Shown here in pieces: positions 1 to 9,879 of a stretch of 64,000 nt of DNA (its first letter is position 1; every line of letters begins with the position of its first letter). The notes beneath the pieces were generated by a model, which had not been told where the DNA came from, did no database searches, and worked only from the letters and a program-made list of their open reading frames with translations. Position numbers and translations under genes: made by a program. Origin of the DNA: Brachycybe producta (taxonomy: Eukaryota; Arthropoda; Diplopoda; Playtdesmida; Andrognathidae); assembly GCA_036925085.1 (NCBI GenBank), contig JAUPFP010000002.1, forward strand, positions 3,588,820 through 3,652,819. The letters run 5' to 3'.

Positions 1-50
1 CGAGATTTTTTTAAAAAAAAATAATCTCGCATGTCCTTTACAGGGCTCCG
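1..50. mobile_element. Right end of a CGGAGCCC-type MITE, cut by the window edge
   Basis: The segment ends in CAGGGCTCCG followed by TA, which matches the right terminus of the complete copy at 6436-7492 and the end of the copy at 46502-46776. The family has inverted ends beginning CGGAGCCCTG and a TA on each side, as in Tc1/mariner-type MITEs. Only the last 50 bases lie in the window. Confidence 0.7.
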
Positions 51-285
51 TAGATTTGAGTAGGAGGGACCAGTGTAACAAAATCAGACAGATTTATGCA
101 CATTATTTCATGTTGTTGCTCATTTCTTATAACTTATAAACGTCATTCGGCAATGGACAACTAATTCGACTAAGGATTTTGTGCCTGAAAAAATGTAATA
201 TTTTTTTAGATAATTCAAAAACATTTCTGACATTGGAATATTTAAAAAAAAATTGGCCATATAAAGTTGACCAAACACTAATTTA

Positions 286-742
286 TAAGGCTACATCGCA
301 AAATTACTTCGAAAAATATCCACAGCGAGCGCTAGCATCATTTTTTTATTGAGCCCATGGACTCCATGTTAAAGAAATAAATGTTAAATTTTAAAATACA
401 CACAGTCGCGGTGGCAATATGTTTATTTTTCATATTTAAAGTTGTCCAATTTTGACGGTTCAAAAAGGGCATTGTACACTTTTAAGTATGTTTATTTAGT
501 GATAGATCATCAAAAAATTGGAAAGTATGCTTCTATTTTTTTAAAAAAAAATTTCAAAATCGCGAATTTTTAGTTCTATGTTAAACTCCATTGAGTAAGC
601 AAAACACAACCATGTCATGAAAATATCGAAAACATTTTTTTCTTTCTGATTTTTAAATTATCTTTAGGTATTTTTATGACCATTTTAATGGTTGTTTTGC
701 TTAGTGTATGGAGTTTAACATAGAATTAAAAATTCGCGATTG
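286..742. mobile_element. Truncated copy of the TTAA palindromic MITE family (GAGGCTACATCGC ends)
   Basis: The left end AAGGCTACATCGCAAAATT and the interior match full copies at 32513-33334, 35138-35890 and 49535-50302. The copy stops near its middle, where an hAT-like element (751-1281) follows. The terminal TTAA has decayed to TATAA. It is non-coding. Confidence 0.75.
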
Positions 743-750
743 CTGTATAC

Positions 751-1281
751 CAGCGGGTCGCCAACCGATGGTCTGTAGACCACTGGTGGTCGGCGAGAAA
801 TTTTTGGTGGTCCACAGAAAAATCTTGTCCAATATTTGCATTTTTTTTTTGTTTTATTAATAAAACAAAAAAAAAATGCAAATATTGTCTAGATAAAACA
901 AACAAAAAACATTCTTAATAAATTCTTCTATTCTGAATGACAATTTTCGCCTTTCTATTGTGCACTAAATTTACGAAGTGTACTAGTTTCTAGTACAGCT
1001 CTCGTAAAATACGTTACGCGAGAGCTACATTTGGTTCAGTTTCTCCCACCACGCGCTTCTCCCCTAAGCTTCAATTATTTTCTAATAATTAAACTAACTT
1101 TAATAATTTTGTTACAATTAAACAACCTTTAAAGATTTTCTATTATTAAAATGGAAGTTCTCTGATCATTATTTGACAAACGTATTTATCTTTTTTAAAA
1201 AAAATTCATCATATTAGTGGTCCGCGGGATTTAAAATTTGAATTTAGTGGTCCGTGAGGTCCGAAAGGTTGGCGACCGCTG
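751..1281. mobile_element. hAT-like MITE with CAGCGG..CCGCTG ends and perfect 8-bp duplication
   Basis: The element begins CAGCGGGTCGCCAACC and ends GGTTGGCGACCGCTG, which are near-perfect inverted ends. It is flanked by the same 8 bp, CTGTATAC, at 743-750 and 1282-1289. An 8-bp target duplication with CAG..CTG ends is the mark of hAT-superfamily insertions. Related copies lie at 26793-27262 and 51642-52140. No transposase is visible, so it is non-autonomous. Confidence 0.88.
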
Positions 1282-1289
1282 CTGTATAC

Positions 1290-2067
1290 TATATTTTGAA
1301 TCTCGTATTCGACCTTCTGAATTCGACTATTTTTTGTTTACAGATTTTCCCAGCCCCTGTATATGACAACTTATATGAATAGTGTTACATAATATAATGC
1401 AAATAATAAACAGCAATATAAAGCCCTAAAGACCTTTGAATTTTCATTGTATACAAAAAAAAATAGTCTATAAGAATCTACATAAAGCTATTCTTATTTA
1501 TATAAAAAACCTCATGATAGGCCTGCATCTACTGTAGATCTACATATAAAGAGAAAAAATAACAAAAAAAAACTTGATTATAGGCTTCTGTATCCACCTA
1601 AGCGATCAAAATACAATTTGAAACAGGATGGTTGACTAAAGTGAGTCAGTCTCCTTATGTATCATATATATAAATGCGATTCTTAGGAAAGTACCCTCAA
1701 GTAGGCCTTACATATACATATACGCCAAGTTCAAACAACTATATAGCCTATTAATTATATTTGACATGACCAGTAATGAGCATGTTCACTAACACCTTTC
1801 GCTAGCAAGCTGTTCTCTCCTTTTATCTTTGTATTTAAAAATAAAAAAGGGGTCACGCATGTGTGCGTGCATGCATTGTGGGAAACACACACACACTTCG
1901 AGGGTCTTTCCTGAGATATGGAACAGCTTCAGAGAGAGAAAGGGAGAGAAACACTTAAAACTAACATGGAATGGATCTGTGCATGTCAAGAGTGAAATAC
2001 AACATGGTCCTTTGAAGAAAAGGATAAATGACGGGAGCAAAATCCTAGTTTAATTTTGTTGCTAAAA
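1290..2067. other. AT-rich DNA without a recognisable feature
   Basis: Only short overlapping reading frames occur on both strands, with no family signature. A short (CA)n stretch lies near 1886. I see nothing that can be supported as a gene. Confidence 0.5.
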
Positions 2068-2220
2068 TTATTTAACTTTTTTATTCAAATACTTCATTTT
2101 ATTAAAATACTTCATAAGCACCTTACTATTGTTTGGGTTCTTGGATCGGGAAAGCACAACATAAAGTTGACCATGAGAAAAAACCGGTTCATTTGAAATA
2201 AAATCCGTCGTGCTTAAACG
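2068..2220 (-). pseudogene. C-terminal tail of a PIF1/Helitron-type DNA helicase
   Basis: Read on the minus strand, an open frame of 50 codons runs from 2220 to a TAA at 2068-2070. It contains the string EPVFSHGQLYVVLSRSKNP. This is helicase motif VI of the PIF1 family as found at the C-terminus of Helitron RepHel proteins, where HGQLYVALSR is near-invariant. The frame stays open upstream into the (TA)n tract at 2273, beyond which nothing of the gene is seen. It is therefore a truncated relic, probably of a Helitron rather than the host PIF1 gene, although that choice is inference. The protein would unwind DNA during rolling-circle transposition. Confidence 0.75.
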
Positions 2221-2269
2221 TTTTTGTCCTTGTTTGTACAGCGTTATACACAGACAGACAAAGCTTAAT

Positions 2270-2272
<3 letters not shown>

Positions 2273-2317
<45 letters not shown>

Positions 2318-2333
2318 TATATATATATATATA
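2273..2333. repeat. (TA)n microsatellite
   Basis: An almost pure TA run, broken by one GTG, directly abuts the left terminus of the fold-back element at 2334. Confidence 0.95.
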
Positions 2334-3910
2334 CAGTGCATTTCATAACTGTAAGGTCACCCCAGAAATTGGTTATAACTCTAGTTACACTTAATGGATT
2401 TGCCTGAAATTTTCAATATAAAGAGAACATCTTATATTATAAATTTTCTTAAAAAGGTCAAAATTAAAAAAATTAAAGACTGGAAAATTACCGTTTCATA
2501 ACTATAAACTCACTATTGAACTTTTCACTTTTCTTTATTATTGTGACAAAATAACATGCTGAACACCACAGTAACATTAAAATTTATAAGGTACAATACT
2601 GTCCTGATGTTTTAGAACTTAAAATATTTTTTCTACATACTTTAAACAATATTTATTAGCAAATTTACAGAAATTCTGCCCCGAAACAGCTAAAATCGCA
2701 CTTTTAGCTCTGCTATTGTATTATAATCATGGCAATCTGCTTAATCATCACCTAGGATGTGTTCTCTCAGCTTCTCTGTAGGATTTAAGTCCGGGGCACA
2801 CTCCCACTATTTGAGAGTGGTGATATTTTGATTTCGTAACCATTCGTTGTTTAGGTTACTGGAGCCAACGGGTTTATTTTGTTGCTCGAATACTAAGCTA
2901 ATGCTAGGGAATCGACATTGGTAGGTCAGTAAATACTCTCATACCATTGTCTGATAATAAACATTATATTCTTTGTTGAAATGAAGGCAAAGCTACTCAA
3001 TTCCATGGCACTAAACACTTTTTATATTGTTAGGTTCCCACCACAAATATTTTTGAGGGGGAAAAATTCAATCTCGATGATCCTGACTGTTTTTATTTTT
3101 TCTTCATATTAGAAGTATGTGAAGAAAAAAACTATTTTTCTAGAGAAAATGTCGGCAGTAGGGAGCCTAATAATATGAGGAACATTTAGTGCCTTTGGAA
3201 CAAGCAGCTTAGTTTTTGAAACGCATAGCTTACGCTTTATTTCAACCAAAACAAATATTGTTTATTATCAGACAATGTTACGAGGGTATGTACTGACAAA
3301 ATGTATCGAATGCATAGCATTAGCTTTGTATACCAGCAAGAAAATGCACCAGTTCCCTCCAATAACATAACGAAGGCGTGGTTACGGAACCAAAATATCA
3401 CCACTCTCGAATGGCCGGCGTGTCTCCCGTACTTAAATCCTGATGAAAACTTTTGGAACATTATCATATGTGATGTTTAAGCAGGTTGCCATCAGTATAC
3501 TACAATATCAAAGCTGAAAAGTGCCATTTTAGCTGCTTTGGGGCAGAATTTCTGTAAATGTGTTTATAAATATAGTTTAAAGTATGTAGAAAATAATGTT
3601 TTAAGTTCTAAAACATCAGGACAGTATTATACCTTGTAAATTTTAATGTTACTTTTGTGTTCAGCATGTTATTTTGTCACAATAATAAAGAAAAATGAAA
3701 AGTTCATTAGTGCGTCTATAATTATGAAACGGCCATTTTCCAGTCTTCAATTTTTTTAATTTTGACCTTTTTAAGAAAAGAAATTCTGCCTCACAGAAAG
3801 TTTATAATATAAGATGCTCTCTTTATGTTGAAAATTTCAGGTAAATCCATTAAGTGTAACTAGAGTTATAACCAATTTTTGGGGTGACTTTATAGTTATG
3901 AAGTGCTCTG
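2334..3910. mobile_element. Fold-back Tc1-like element: 1.58-kb imperfect palindrome
   Basis: The left end CAGTGCATTTCATAACT and the right end AGTTATGAAGTGCTCTG are inverted copies, each bordered by TA. The inverted repeat does not stop at the ends. The right arm matches the reverse complement of the left arm all the way to a centre near 3110, so both arms carry the same 3' half of a Tc1 transposase gene. For example, the blocks at about 2770-2850 and 3390-3450 are mirror copies, as are the blocks around 2945-2975 and 3255-3275. The arms differ at many positions, so the duplication is not recent. TA flanks and transposase homology place it in Tc1/mariner. Confidence 0.85.
3229..3480 (+). pseudogene. 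Tc1-like transposase, C-terminal remnant (right arm)
   Basis: An 84-codon open frame ends at TAA 3478-3480. It contains YQQENAPVP, then TLEWPACLPYLNPDENFW. These correspond to the Tc1 transposase pattern QQDNAP..H followed by LEWPPQSPDLNPIENLW, which spans the second and third catalytic acidic residues of the DDE domain. The second acidic position reads E instead of D (QQEN), and stops lie upstream at 3217-3219 and 3226-3228, so it is inactive. A mirror copy of the same region sits on the minus strand in the left arm, around 2760-2960, and is more damaged. Confidence 0.85.
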
Positions 3911-3926
3911 TATATATAGGGTCTAC

Positions 3927-3929
<3 letters not shown>

Positions 3930-3961
<32 letters not shown>
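3930..3961. repeat. (TA)n microsatellite
   Basis: A pure AT/TA run lies about 20 bp outside the right terminus of the fold-back element. Confidence 0.95.
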
Positions 3962-3965
<4 letters not shown>

Positions 3966-4192
3966 GGATATTATGGAGTTCATCCAAGCAGTTACTGTTG
4001 ATTTGTAGACTTCAACTTTTTATAACAAAATATAAACAAAATTGAACAATTTTACATAAAAATACTATAAAATGTATGTACATTCTGGTTTTAATAAAGA
4101 TTCTCATGAAATGTTATTGTGAGTTGCTGAAATTTATCTGTGAAGTAAGAAAACTTATGATTTTCATGTGGTTGCTATTAATTTTTCCATCA

Positions 4193-4194
<2 letters not shown>

Positions 4195-4239
<45 letters not shown>

Positions 4240-4287
4240 TATATATAACGAATTAGAAAATTGATAACGTATATATATATATATATT
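4195..4287. repeat. Two (TA)n tracts bordering a GC-rich insert
   Basis: TA runs occupy about 4195-4250 and 4269-4287, with a short unique spacer. The second run meets the GC-rich block that begins near 4290. Confidence 0.9.
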
Positions 4288-4289
4288 AT

Positions 4290-5322
4290 TGTTTTGGACG
4301 TTGTGGGAACAGGAGCTGGACTAGTCCGCATAGCCCAGCTCGCGGGCCCATATGTCCGGCATCTCCTTGGCTGCGACTTGGAAGGAATGGTGGGGAAACT
4401 GGTAACCCACCCTCTACGAGGTAGTGTGTCCGATCCCGCGGCCGCCCTTGTAGACCTTCTGATGAGTCGGACTCTACGTCAGAGTCCGCAACTTGACACC
4501 TTGGCTGTCGAAGAGTTTCGACAGCAGGAGGTGGCAAGACTCAGGGGAACCGAGTTTGATCCCGGATTCGGGTGGTGAAACACCCGGATGTGTTCGTGGT
4601 GGACACGTCGGTGGATGGCGGAGTGGATGGTCGCTTCGTTAAATCCACCACCGGAGTACTCGGACTGAAACTGAGTGAGGGTCATGCAGATGACAAAATG
4701 GCCAGCAAGGGTCACTGTCCTCCCCCAGGTGGAGCAGCCTGGGGGTGATATATAATGGCGGCGGCCATTATTATCTGGACAGTGTAGTGAAACCCTAGAT
4801 GTGCAGTGCACATGTGTTGTTGTGCTCTTTTTCTTCAGGTGGCCAAGATGGCCACCATAATTCATCATTCTTTGTGGTGCTTGGGTGTGTTTCACCCTTT
4901 CTCCTGGCTGGAGTAGCCAGGAGAGTTATCATCTATTGCTTTTAGTAAGTGCTTTATTCACTCTTTTGCTGAATAAATTATATATTTATTTTCACTACAA
5001 CCACTGTGTCCGTGTCTTTTCATTATTTATTTATTACAATAATTACTGGGGAAGTTACCACGAGGAGGGTGGGGGTTTACCGGTGGGGTGCACCGGTACT
5101 TTGCCGTCCTGTTCCGGCATGTCTATTGTCTTGTCGGCCGGTGCTTTGCGCGCGGTTTGTCCACGGTAGGATTCATTGGGAATCTACCGTGGATTCCACA
5201 TCTTGTTCGGTGGCCACTCGTCCGTCGATTTGCGGCGTGGGAACCTCCAACCGGCGCTACCTGTGGGCACGGACGGACAAAATTTACCAGGGTCATTGTA
5301 ACGGTCAAATCGGGTCGTTACA
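4290..5322 (+). mobile_element. GC-rich LTR-like insert (probable solo LTR or 3' end of an LTR element)
   Basis: The block is strikingly GC-rich against AT-rich surroundings and lies exactly between two TA tracts. A TATA box (TATATAA, 4749-4755) is followed about 220 bp later by AATAAA (4972-4977), and the block ends in CGTTACA, an LTR-like CA terminus. A frame open to TGA 4576-4578 has no recognised homology. The left end (TGTTTTGG) does not mirror the right end well, and I found no matching partner copy or target duplication, so the class is uncertain. Confidence 0.42.
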
Positions 5323-5345
5323 ATATATATATATATATATATATT

Positions 5346-5366
5346 GTATCCTCCACTCTTTTATCT

Positions 5367-5403
<37 letters not shown>

Positions 5404-5436
5404 TGTATATATATAAGAGATAAAAGAGCGGAGGAA
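5346..5436. repeat. Short inverted repeat around a (TA)n tract
   Basis: TCCTCCACTCTTTTATCTC (from about 5348) is mirrored by GAGATAAAAGAGCGGAGGA (to about 5435), with one mismatch and TA-rich DNA between. This could extrude as a cruciform or be a tiny MITE. Confidence 0.7.
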
Positions 5437-5715
5437 AAGAAATTCTAATGCTGGGCACAATTGCCTGTGAATTTTGCTCCCGTCATTTATGATGGGTTAC
5501 CCTACTAGTAATAATAATATTAAGATTAGTACAGACTGGACAATAAAATTACCGGACACACGGAAACAGCGTCTTGATTCACTTGACCACATGCTCGCTG
5601 AACACTGCAACTTATGTCTGAGTACATGTGGCTAGCGGTGTCACGCGTATAAACCATATTCAGGATCTGTTATTCATCATCTTCATCATTTCCTGCACCT
5701 TTTCCCACAGTATGC

Positions 5716-6303
5716 AGGGTTTTAATGGTTCAAAGTGCAATGTGCACTTTAAATATATGTTTATCTAGTGATACATCACCAAAAATTGGAAAGTGTGTTT
5801 TTATTTAAAAAAACATATTAAGTTAAACTCTGTTGAGTAAGAAAAATACAACCATTAAAATGTTCATAAAAATACCTAATATATTTTAAAAAAAATCTCT
5901 AAAGTAAACCACAGTGAAGCCAACACATTGGCGTACGTGCCGATCTTTTTCTGTTTTTTTTTTTAAATTATTTTTAAGTAATTTTATGAACGTTTTAAAT
6001 TGTTGTTTTTCTTACTCAATGGAGTTTAACATTGAGTTCAAATATAGGGTCTTAGATGCACACTTTTCAATTTTTTGTCATTCTATCACTAGGTAAACAT
6101 ACATTTAAGGCGCACACTGCACTTTGAAAACTTAATATTGGACAAGTTTAAATATGAAAAATAAACATATTGCCTAGACTGACTGTTTATTTTAAAAATT
6201 AACGTTTTCTTCTTTAACACTGGGTCTATGGGCTCAATAGAAAAACGATGCTAGTGCTCTTTGTGGAGGTTTTTCGAATTAATTTTGCGATGTAGCCTCT
6301 TAA
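5716..6303. mobile_element. Partial copy of the TTAA palindromic MITE (right part)
   Basis: The interior and the right end (GCGATGTAGCCTCTTAA) match the full copies at 32.5, 35.1 and 49.5 kb. The left end is missing. The terminal TTAA is intact at 6300-6303. Confidence 0.78.
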
Positions 6304-6666
6304 TGTGGATAAGCTGAAGTTAAGCATGAAAAAACATACAGCACTTGACAAGTAAAAACTGCTGAAGAAGAGCGCGTAAGTTACAGACAAACAAAAAAGA
6401 GCCATCCATAAAATGAAAGCGCAGGCTCTAACATACGGAGCCCTGTAAAGGACATGCGAGATTTTTTTAAAAAATCTTGCCATGTCGAATTTAATCTTAA
6501 CATTTCGACTTTTTTTCAGAAACTTGACATGTCGACTTTATTATCGACATGTCGACTTTTAATCACTTTTCTTCAGCCATGTTAATTATGCCATGTTGCG
6601 CGCACCATACTCTAATAATTAAATTATTGTAAGCGCCCTCTTATAGCAGCAAAAATTTAATTATTA

Positions 6667-7036
6667 AAGCCTCGTTTTCACGGCGATAGTTCTATCGTGA
6701 GAGCCACTGTCATGAAAGTTGCGATAGTTCACTTTCACGATAGAACTGTCTAAAAGTCTTGAAGCATAACGTGATAGTTCTGTCATGACAGTGTTCACAG
6801 ATATCAATGAGTCAACAACAGTGTTGCCTCTCTCCCTCCAAAGTCAAATTTCCCTATAAAGTGAATATTACCCTACAAAGTGAATATTTCTCTATGCAAG
6901 TGGTCACCTAATCACTATTACTATCGCGACAGTACTATCAACTATCTAGTCAAACGAGATAAGTGTGATAGTTCTTGCGATAGTTGCTGTCATGACAACA
7001 ACTATCGTGACAACTATCATTGTGAAAACGGGGCTT
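6667..7036. mobile_element. Nested MITE with AAGCCTCGTTTTCACG ends
   Basis: The ends AAGCCTCGTTTTCACGG and the mirrored TGAAAACGGGGCTT enclose many smaller inverted repeats of the type ATAGTT..AACTAT. Comparison with the empty site in the copy at 46502-46776 shows a TA duplication (6665-6666 and 7037-7038). Another copy lies at 57084-57534 and an end fragment at 52958-53004. Confidence 0.88.
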
Positions 7037-7122
7037 TAGAGTATGGTACACACAACATGGCATTATTAATATGACTGAATAAATGAGGTTAAAAGTCGTT
7101 AAAAGAGGTTAAATTGTCGAAA

Positions 7123-7460
7123 AAAGTCGACATGTCGAGATTCTAAAAAAGTCAAAATGGCGAGATTAAAGTCGAAATGGCGAGATTAAAGTCGAAATGT
7201 CGAGATTAAAGTCGAAATGGCGAGATTAAAGTCGAAATGTCAAGATTCTAAAAAAAAGTCGAAATGGCGAGATTAAAGTCGAAATGTCGAGATTCTAAAA
7301 AAGTTGAAATGGCGAGATTAAAGTCGAAATGTCGAGATTCTAAAAAAGTCGAAATGTCGAGATTCTAAAAAAGTCGAAATGTCGAGATTCTAAAAAAGTC
7401 GAAATAGCGAGATTAAAGTCGAAATGTCGAGATTAAAGTCGACATGTCGAGATTTCAAAA
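7123..7460. repeat. Tandem array of GTCGAAATGTCGAGATT units
   Basis: About 14 units of 20-26 bp alternate between GGCGAGATTAAA and GTCGAGATTCTAAAA versions. They sit just inside the right end of the MITE at 6436-7492. Single units also occur near the left end in inverted orientation, so the array probably grew from the subterminal sequence. Confidence 0.9.
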
Positions 7461-7493
7461 AATAAATCTCGTATGTCCTTTACAGGGCTCCGT

Positions 7494-8346
7494 ACTAACT
7501 GGGTAAAAGAAGGGAGCTTTTTTTTTTTTTGAAAACAAAAGTTCCCCTCTATGTATATTATTATAGAATATAGATCTATACATATTTTTCCCATATTCAT
7601 CTTTTTTTTTTGTCTTTTTAATCTTCTACAAGCATCACTGCCCACCACACTACACTAACAACCACTTTGAAAATCATTCCCACCTTTGTGTAGACCTGGA
7701 GGCTAATTTATCGTCTATCATTTAGTGTGTTATGCACTTAATTCATCTCCCCCTTTGATCAATACCGCCATCAAAGGGTTTAAAAGTTAGCTATAATATA
7801 ACCATAGCTGGGATAATCTAATGCAATGCATGCCACTTATGGCCAGCAGCATTTAACCAAATAGAATTTCTCGAAAGAAAAAAAAAAAGATCGAAAAAAA
7901 AAATGATAGGTGAATAAATAAATTTCATAAAATAAAATATGTTGTCGTTAATTATATAATTTTGAATTAGTGCAAAGAAAATTAAGATACTTGAGCTATT
8001 TTAAGTCGATTTGGATTACCTATTAAGATTATACAGATGATTTTTTTCAAAAAAAAATTTAGCTAATATTTTGCTAGAAGAGAAAAGAAGAAAAAGTATG
8101 AGAGAGACTTTTTTGAAAAGCAGCACATTTAGCTCGCTACGCTCGCTAAAAACCACTAGAATGCAACATAGCATTAGCATTTACATAAGAAATTTGAAAA
8201 TTTGTATAGTCACAACAGTGTGTATACACGTATATCACTAGTAAACCTGTAGAGCTGAACAAAGCCTTGCCTTTTTTAATGTTGGCTAGCTCCAGAGAAC
8301 AGAGCATTTTTAGAAGCAATTTTTACTAGAAACCAATGCTTATTAT
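7494..8346. other. AT-rich DNA without a recognisable feature
   Basis: It holds poly-T and poly-A runs only, with no family signature. Confidence 0.5.
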
Positions 8347-9247
8347 GGGGTGTGGGACATTTGCCCTATGGACACTTGCCCTAAAGTCATTTGTTCTAAA
8401 GGGACATTTGCCCTAAACAGTGGCACAGTTAGGCACCTGCAAGACCCACAACTGCGGGGGGGGGGGGGTGCAGGAGGTTTGGGGTGCAAAAATGAAATGG
8501 AAGTTATGTATTTTCAAAAATCATTGAATAAATTAAGCGAGTGATTCCGAATCGCTCACGTAATTTATTCAGTTAATTTAAAAAATAATTCGACTTTCAT
8601 TTAATATTTACTTTTAAAAACTACATAGTTGCACCAGTAAATCTTCATAGAGATCAATGGACATGGAGGAACAACGGTAGGAATATTCGAAAAAATTGTA
8701 GGAACAGTCGGAAGGTTAGGTTTAGTTAAATTAAGCTTGTTGCAGGGTGGTTGAGAGCGCAGCCTCCAGTTTTTAAAGAATTATTCTTATTAAATCAAAT
8801 TAGTTCATTGTTCGACTGTTCCCTAATTTGATTAAAGGGAAGAACGGTCGGAACAATGGACAAATTTGTTTTAATAATTCTTTAAAAAATGGGGGGCTGC
8901 GCCCCCAGGTCCCCTGCAACATGATTAATTTCCTAACCTTTCCTAACCTTCCGACTGGTCCTACTGTTGTTCAGACCTGTTCCGCCATTCATCAAAATAG
9001 TACCCCCGCCTAGTATGGGGGCTATGTGGAGAGGAAGCTAAGAGGGCACAAAGTTTTAAGTTTTGGGGGCGCAACCAAGCCTAGCTACGCTGCTGGCCCT
9101 AAAACCACTTGCCCTAAAAGGACATTTGCCCCAATCAGTAGTCTAAATTTATTCCACTGGAAGACAATAAACCATATGAAAAGAATCGTTCTTTAGGGCA
9201 AATGTCCTTTTAGGGCAAGTGTCTTTAGGGCAAATGTCTATATTCCC
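8347..9247. mobile_element. GCCCTAAA-repeat element split by an hAT-like MITE
   Basis: The left part (8347-8417) and right part (9096-9247) are built from repeats of the type ACATTTGCCCTAAA, with mirrored orientation at the far end (GGGCAAATGTC). The ends GGGTGTGGGACATTTGCCC and GGGCAAATGTCTATATTCCC are inverted copies. Related elements lie at 23148-23340, 24441-25747 and 29400-29940. Confidence 0.75.
8418..9095. mobile_element. hAT-like MITE with perfect 8-bp duplication, inside the GCCCTAAA element
   Basis: It begins CAGTGGCACAGTTAGG and ends CCTAGCTACGCTGCTG. The 8 bp GCCCTAAA is repeated at 8410-8417 and 9096-9103. A second copy in the opposite orientation at 58281-58947 shares the whole interior, including GGGGGCTGCGCCCCC-like hairpins. 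It is non-coding. Confidence 0.88.
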
Positions 9248-9250
9248 TTA

Positions 9251-9350
9251 TTAAGAGCCTAGATACAGAGCTTAGTTCAATTTTTTTCCCCAAATGTAGG
9301 CGCTGCAATCGTTTTTGGTGTAAAAAAAGCTTTTTGAATGGAATTTTTGT
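9251..9350. mobile_element. Left-end fragment of the TTAAGAGCCTAGATAC MITE family
   Basis: TTAAGAGCCTAGATACAGAG and the next 80 bp match the left ends at 34067, 45552 and 55935. The remainder of the element is absent. Confidence 0.7.
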
Positions 9351-9455
9351 CCCGGTATTAAGTCATAATAGAAAAACAAGGGATTCAAGGAACCCTATAG
9401 ACCTCCATTGCTTTAATATATGCTTTCATATATCAAATAACCAACTTTTTTTCAT

Positions 9456-9874
9456 TGTGCGCATGTGTACGCACATGTACACACTTGTGCGCATGTGTAC
9501 GCACATGTACATACGTGTGCGCATGTGTACGCACATGTACACACGTGTGCGCATGTGTACGCACATGTACACACGTGTGCACATGTGTACGCACATGTAC
9601 GCGTGTGTACGCACATGTATGCACATGTATGCACGTGTGCACACGTGTACGCACATGTACGCACGTGTGCGCACGTGTATGCACGTGTGCGCACGTGTAC
9701 GCACGTGTACGCACGTGTACGCACGTGTGCACACGTGTGCGCATGTGTACGCACATGTACACACGTGTGCGCATGTGTACGCACATGTACACACGTGTGC
9801 GCATGTGTATGCACATGTACACACGTGTGCGCATGTGTACGCACATGTACACACGTGTGCGCATATGTATATAG
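9456..9874. repeat. 30-bp minisatellite of strictly alternating purine/pyrimidine
   Basis: About 14 units of the type GCGCATGTGT ACGCACATGT ACACACGTGT run for about 420 bp with few variants. Nearly every step alternates purine and pyrimidine, the pattern that favours left-handed Z-DNA. Each unit also has short inverted repeats (CATGTG..CACATG). TAA, TAG and TGA all contain two adjacent purines, so a strictly alternating tract has no stop codon in any of the six frames. The long Cys/His/Thr/Val reading frames across it are therefore a by-product and not genes. Confidence 0.95.
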
Positions 9875-9879
9875 ATAAT

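Larger units (their letters stand above)
6436..7492. mobile_element. TA-target MITE with CGGAGCCCTG ends, carrying a nested MITE and an internal tandem array
   Basis: The inverted ends CGGAGCCCTGTAAAGGACAT and ATGTCCTTTACAGGGCTCCG are perfect mirror copies, each bordered by TA. A shorter copy at 46502-46776 lacks the 370-bp nested MITE (6667-7036). The right interior is a tandem array (7123-7460). No protein is encoded. Confidence 0.87.

Noticed and set aside
2210..2407. Frames with long Tyr-Ile repeats (also at 4076, 5006, 5088, 45187)
   Set aside because: These are translations of (TA)n microsatellites.
3237..3467. 76-codon minus-strand frame in the fold-back element
   Set aside because: It is the antisense shadow of the plus-strand Tc1 transposase remnant.
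4261..4578. 105-codon frame in the GC-rich insert as a gene
   Set aside because: It begins in TA-repeat DNA, has no recognised motif, and lies in a block with LTR-like signals.
7123..7460. CRISPR-like array
   Set aside because: The units are contiguous without unique spacers, in a eukaryotic MITE.
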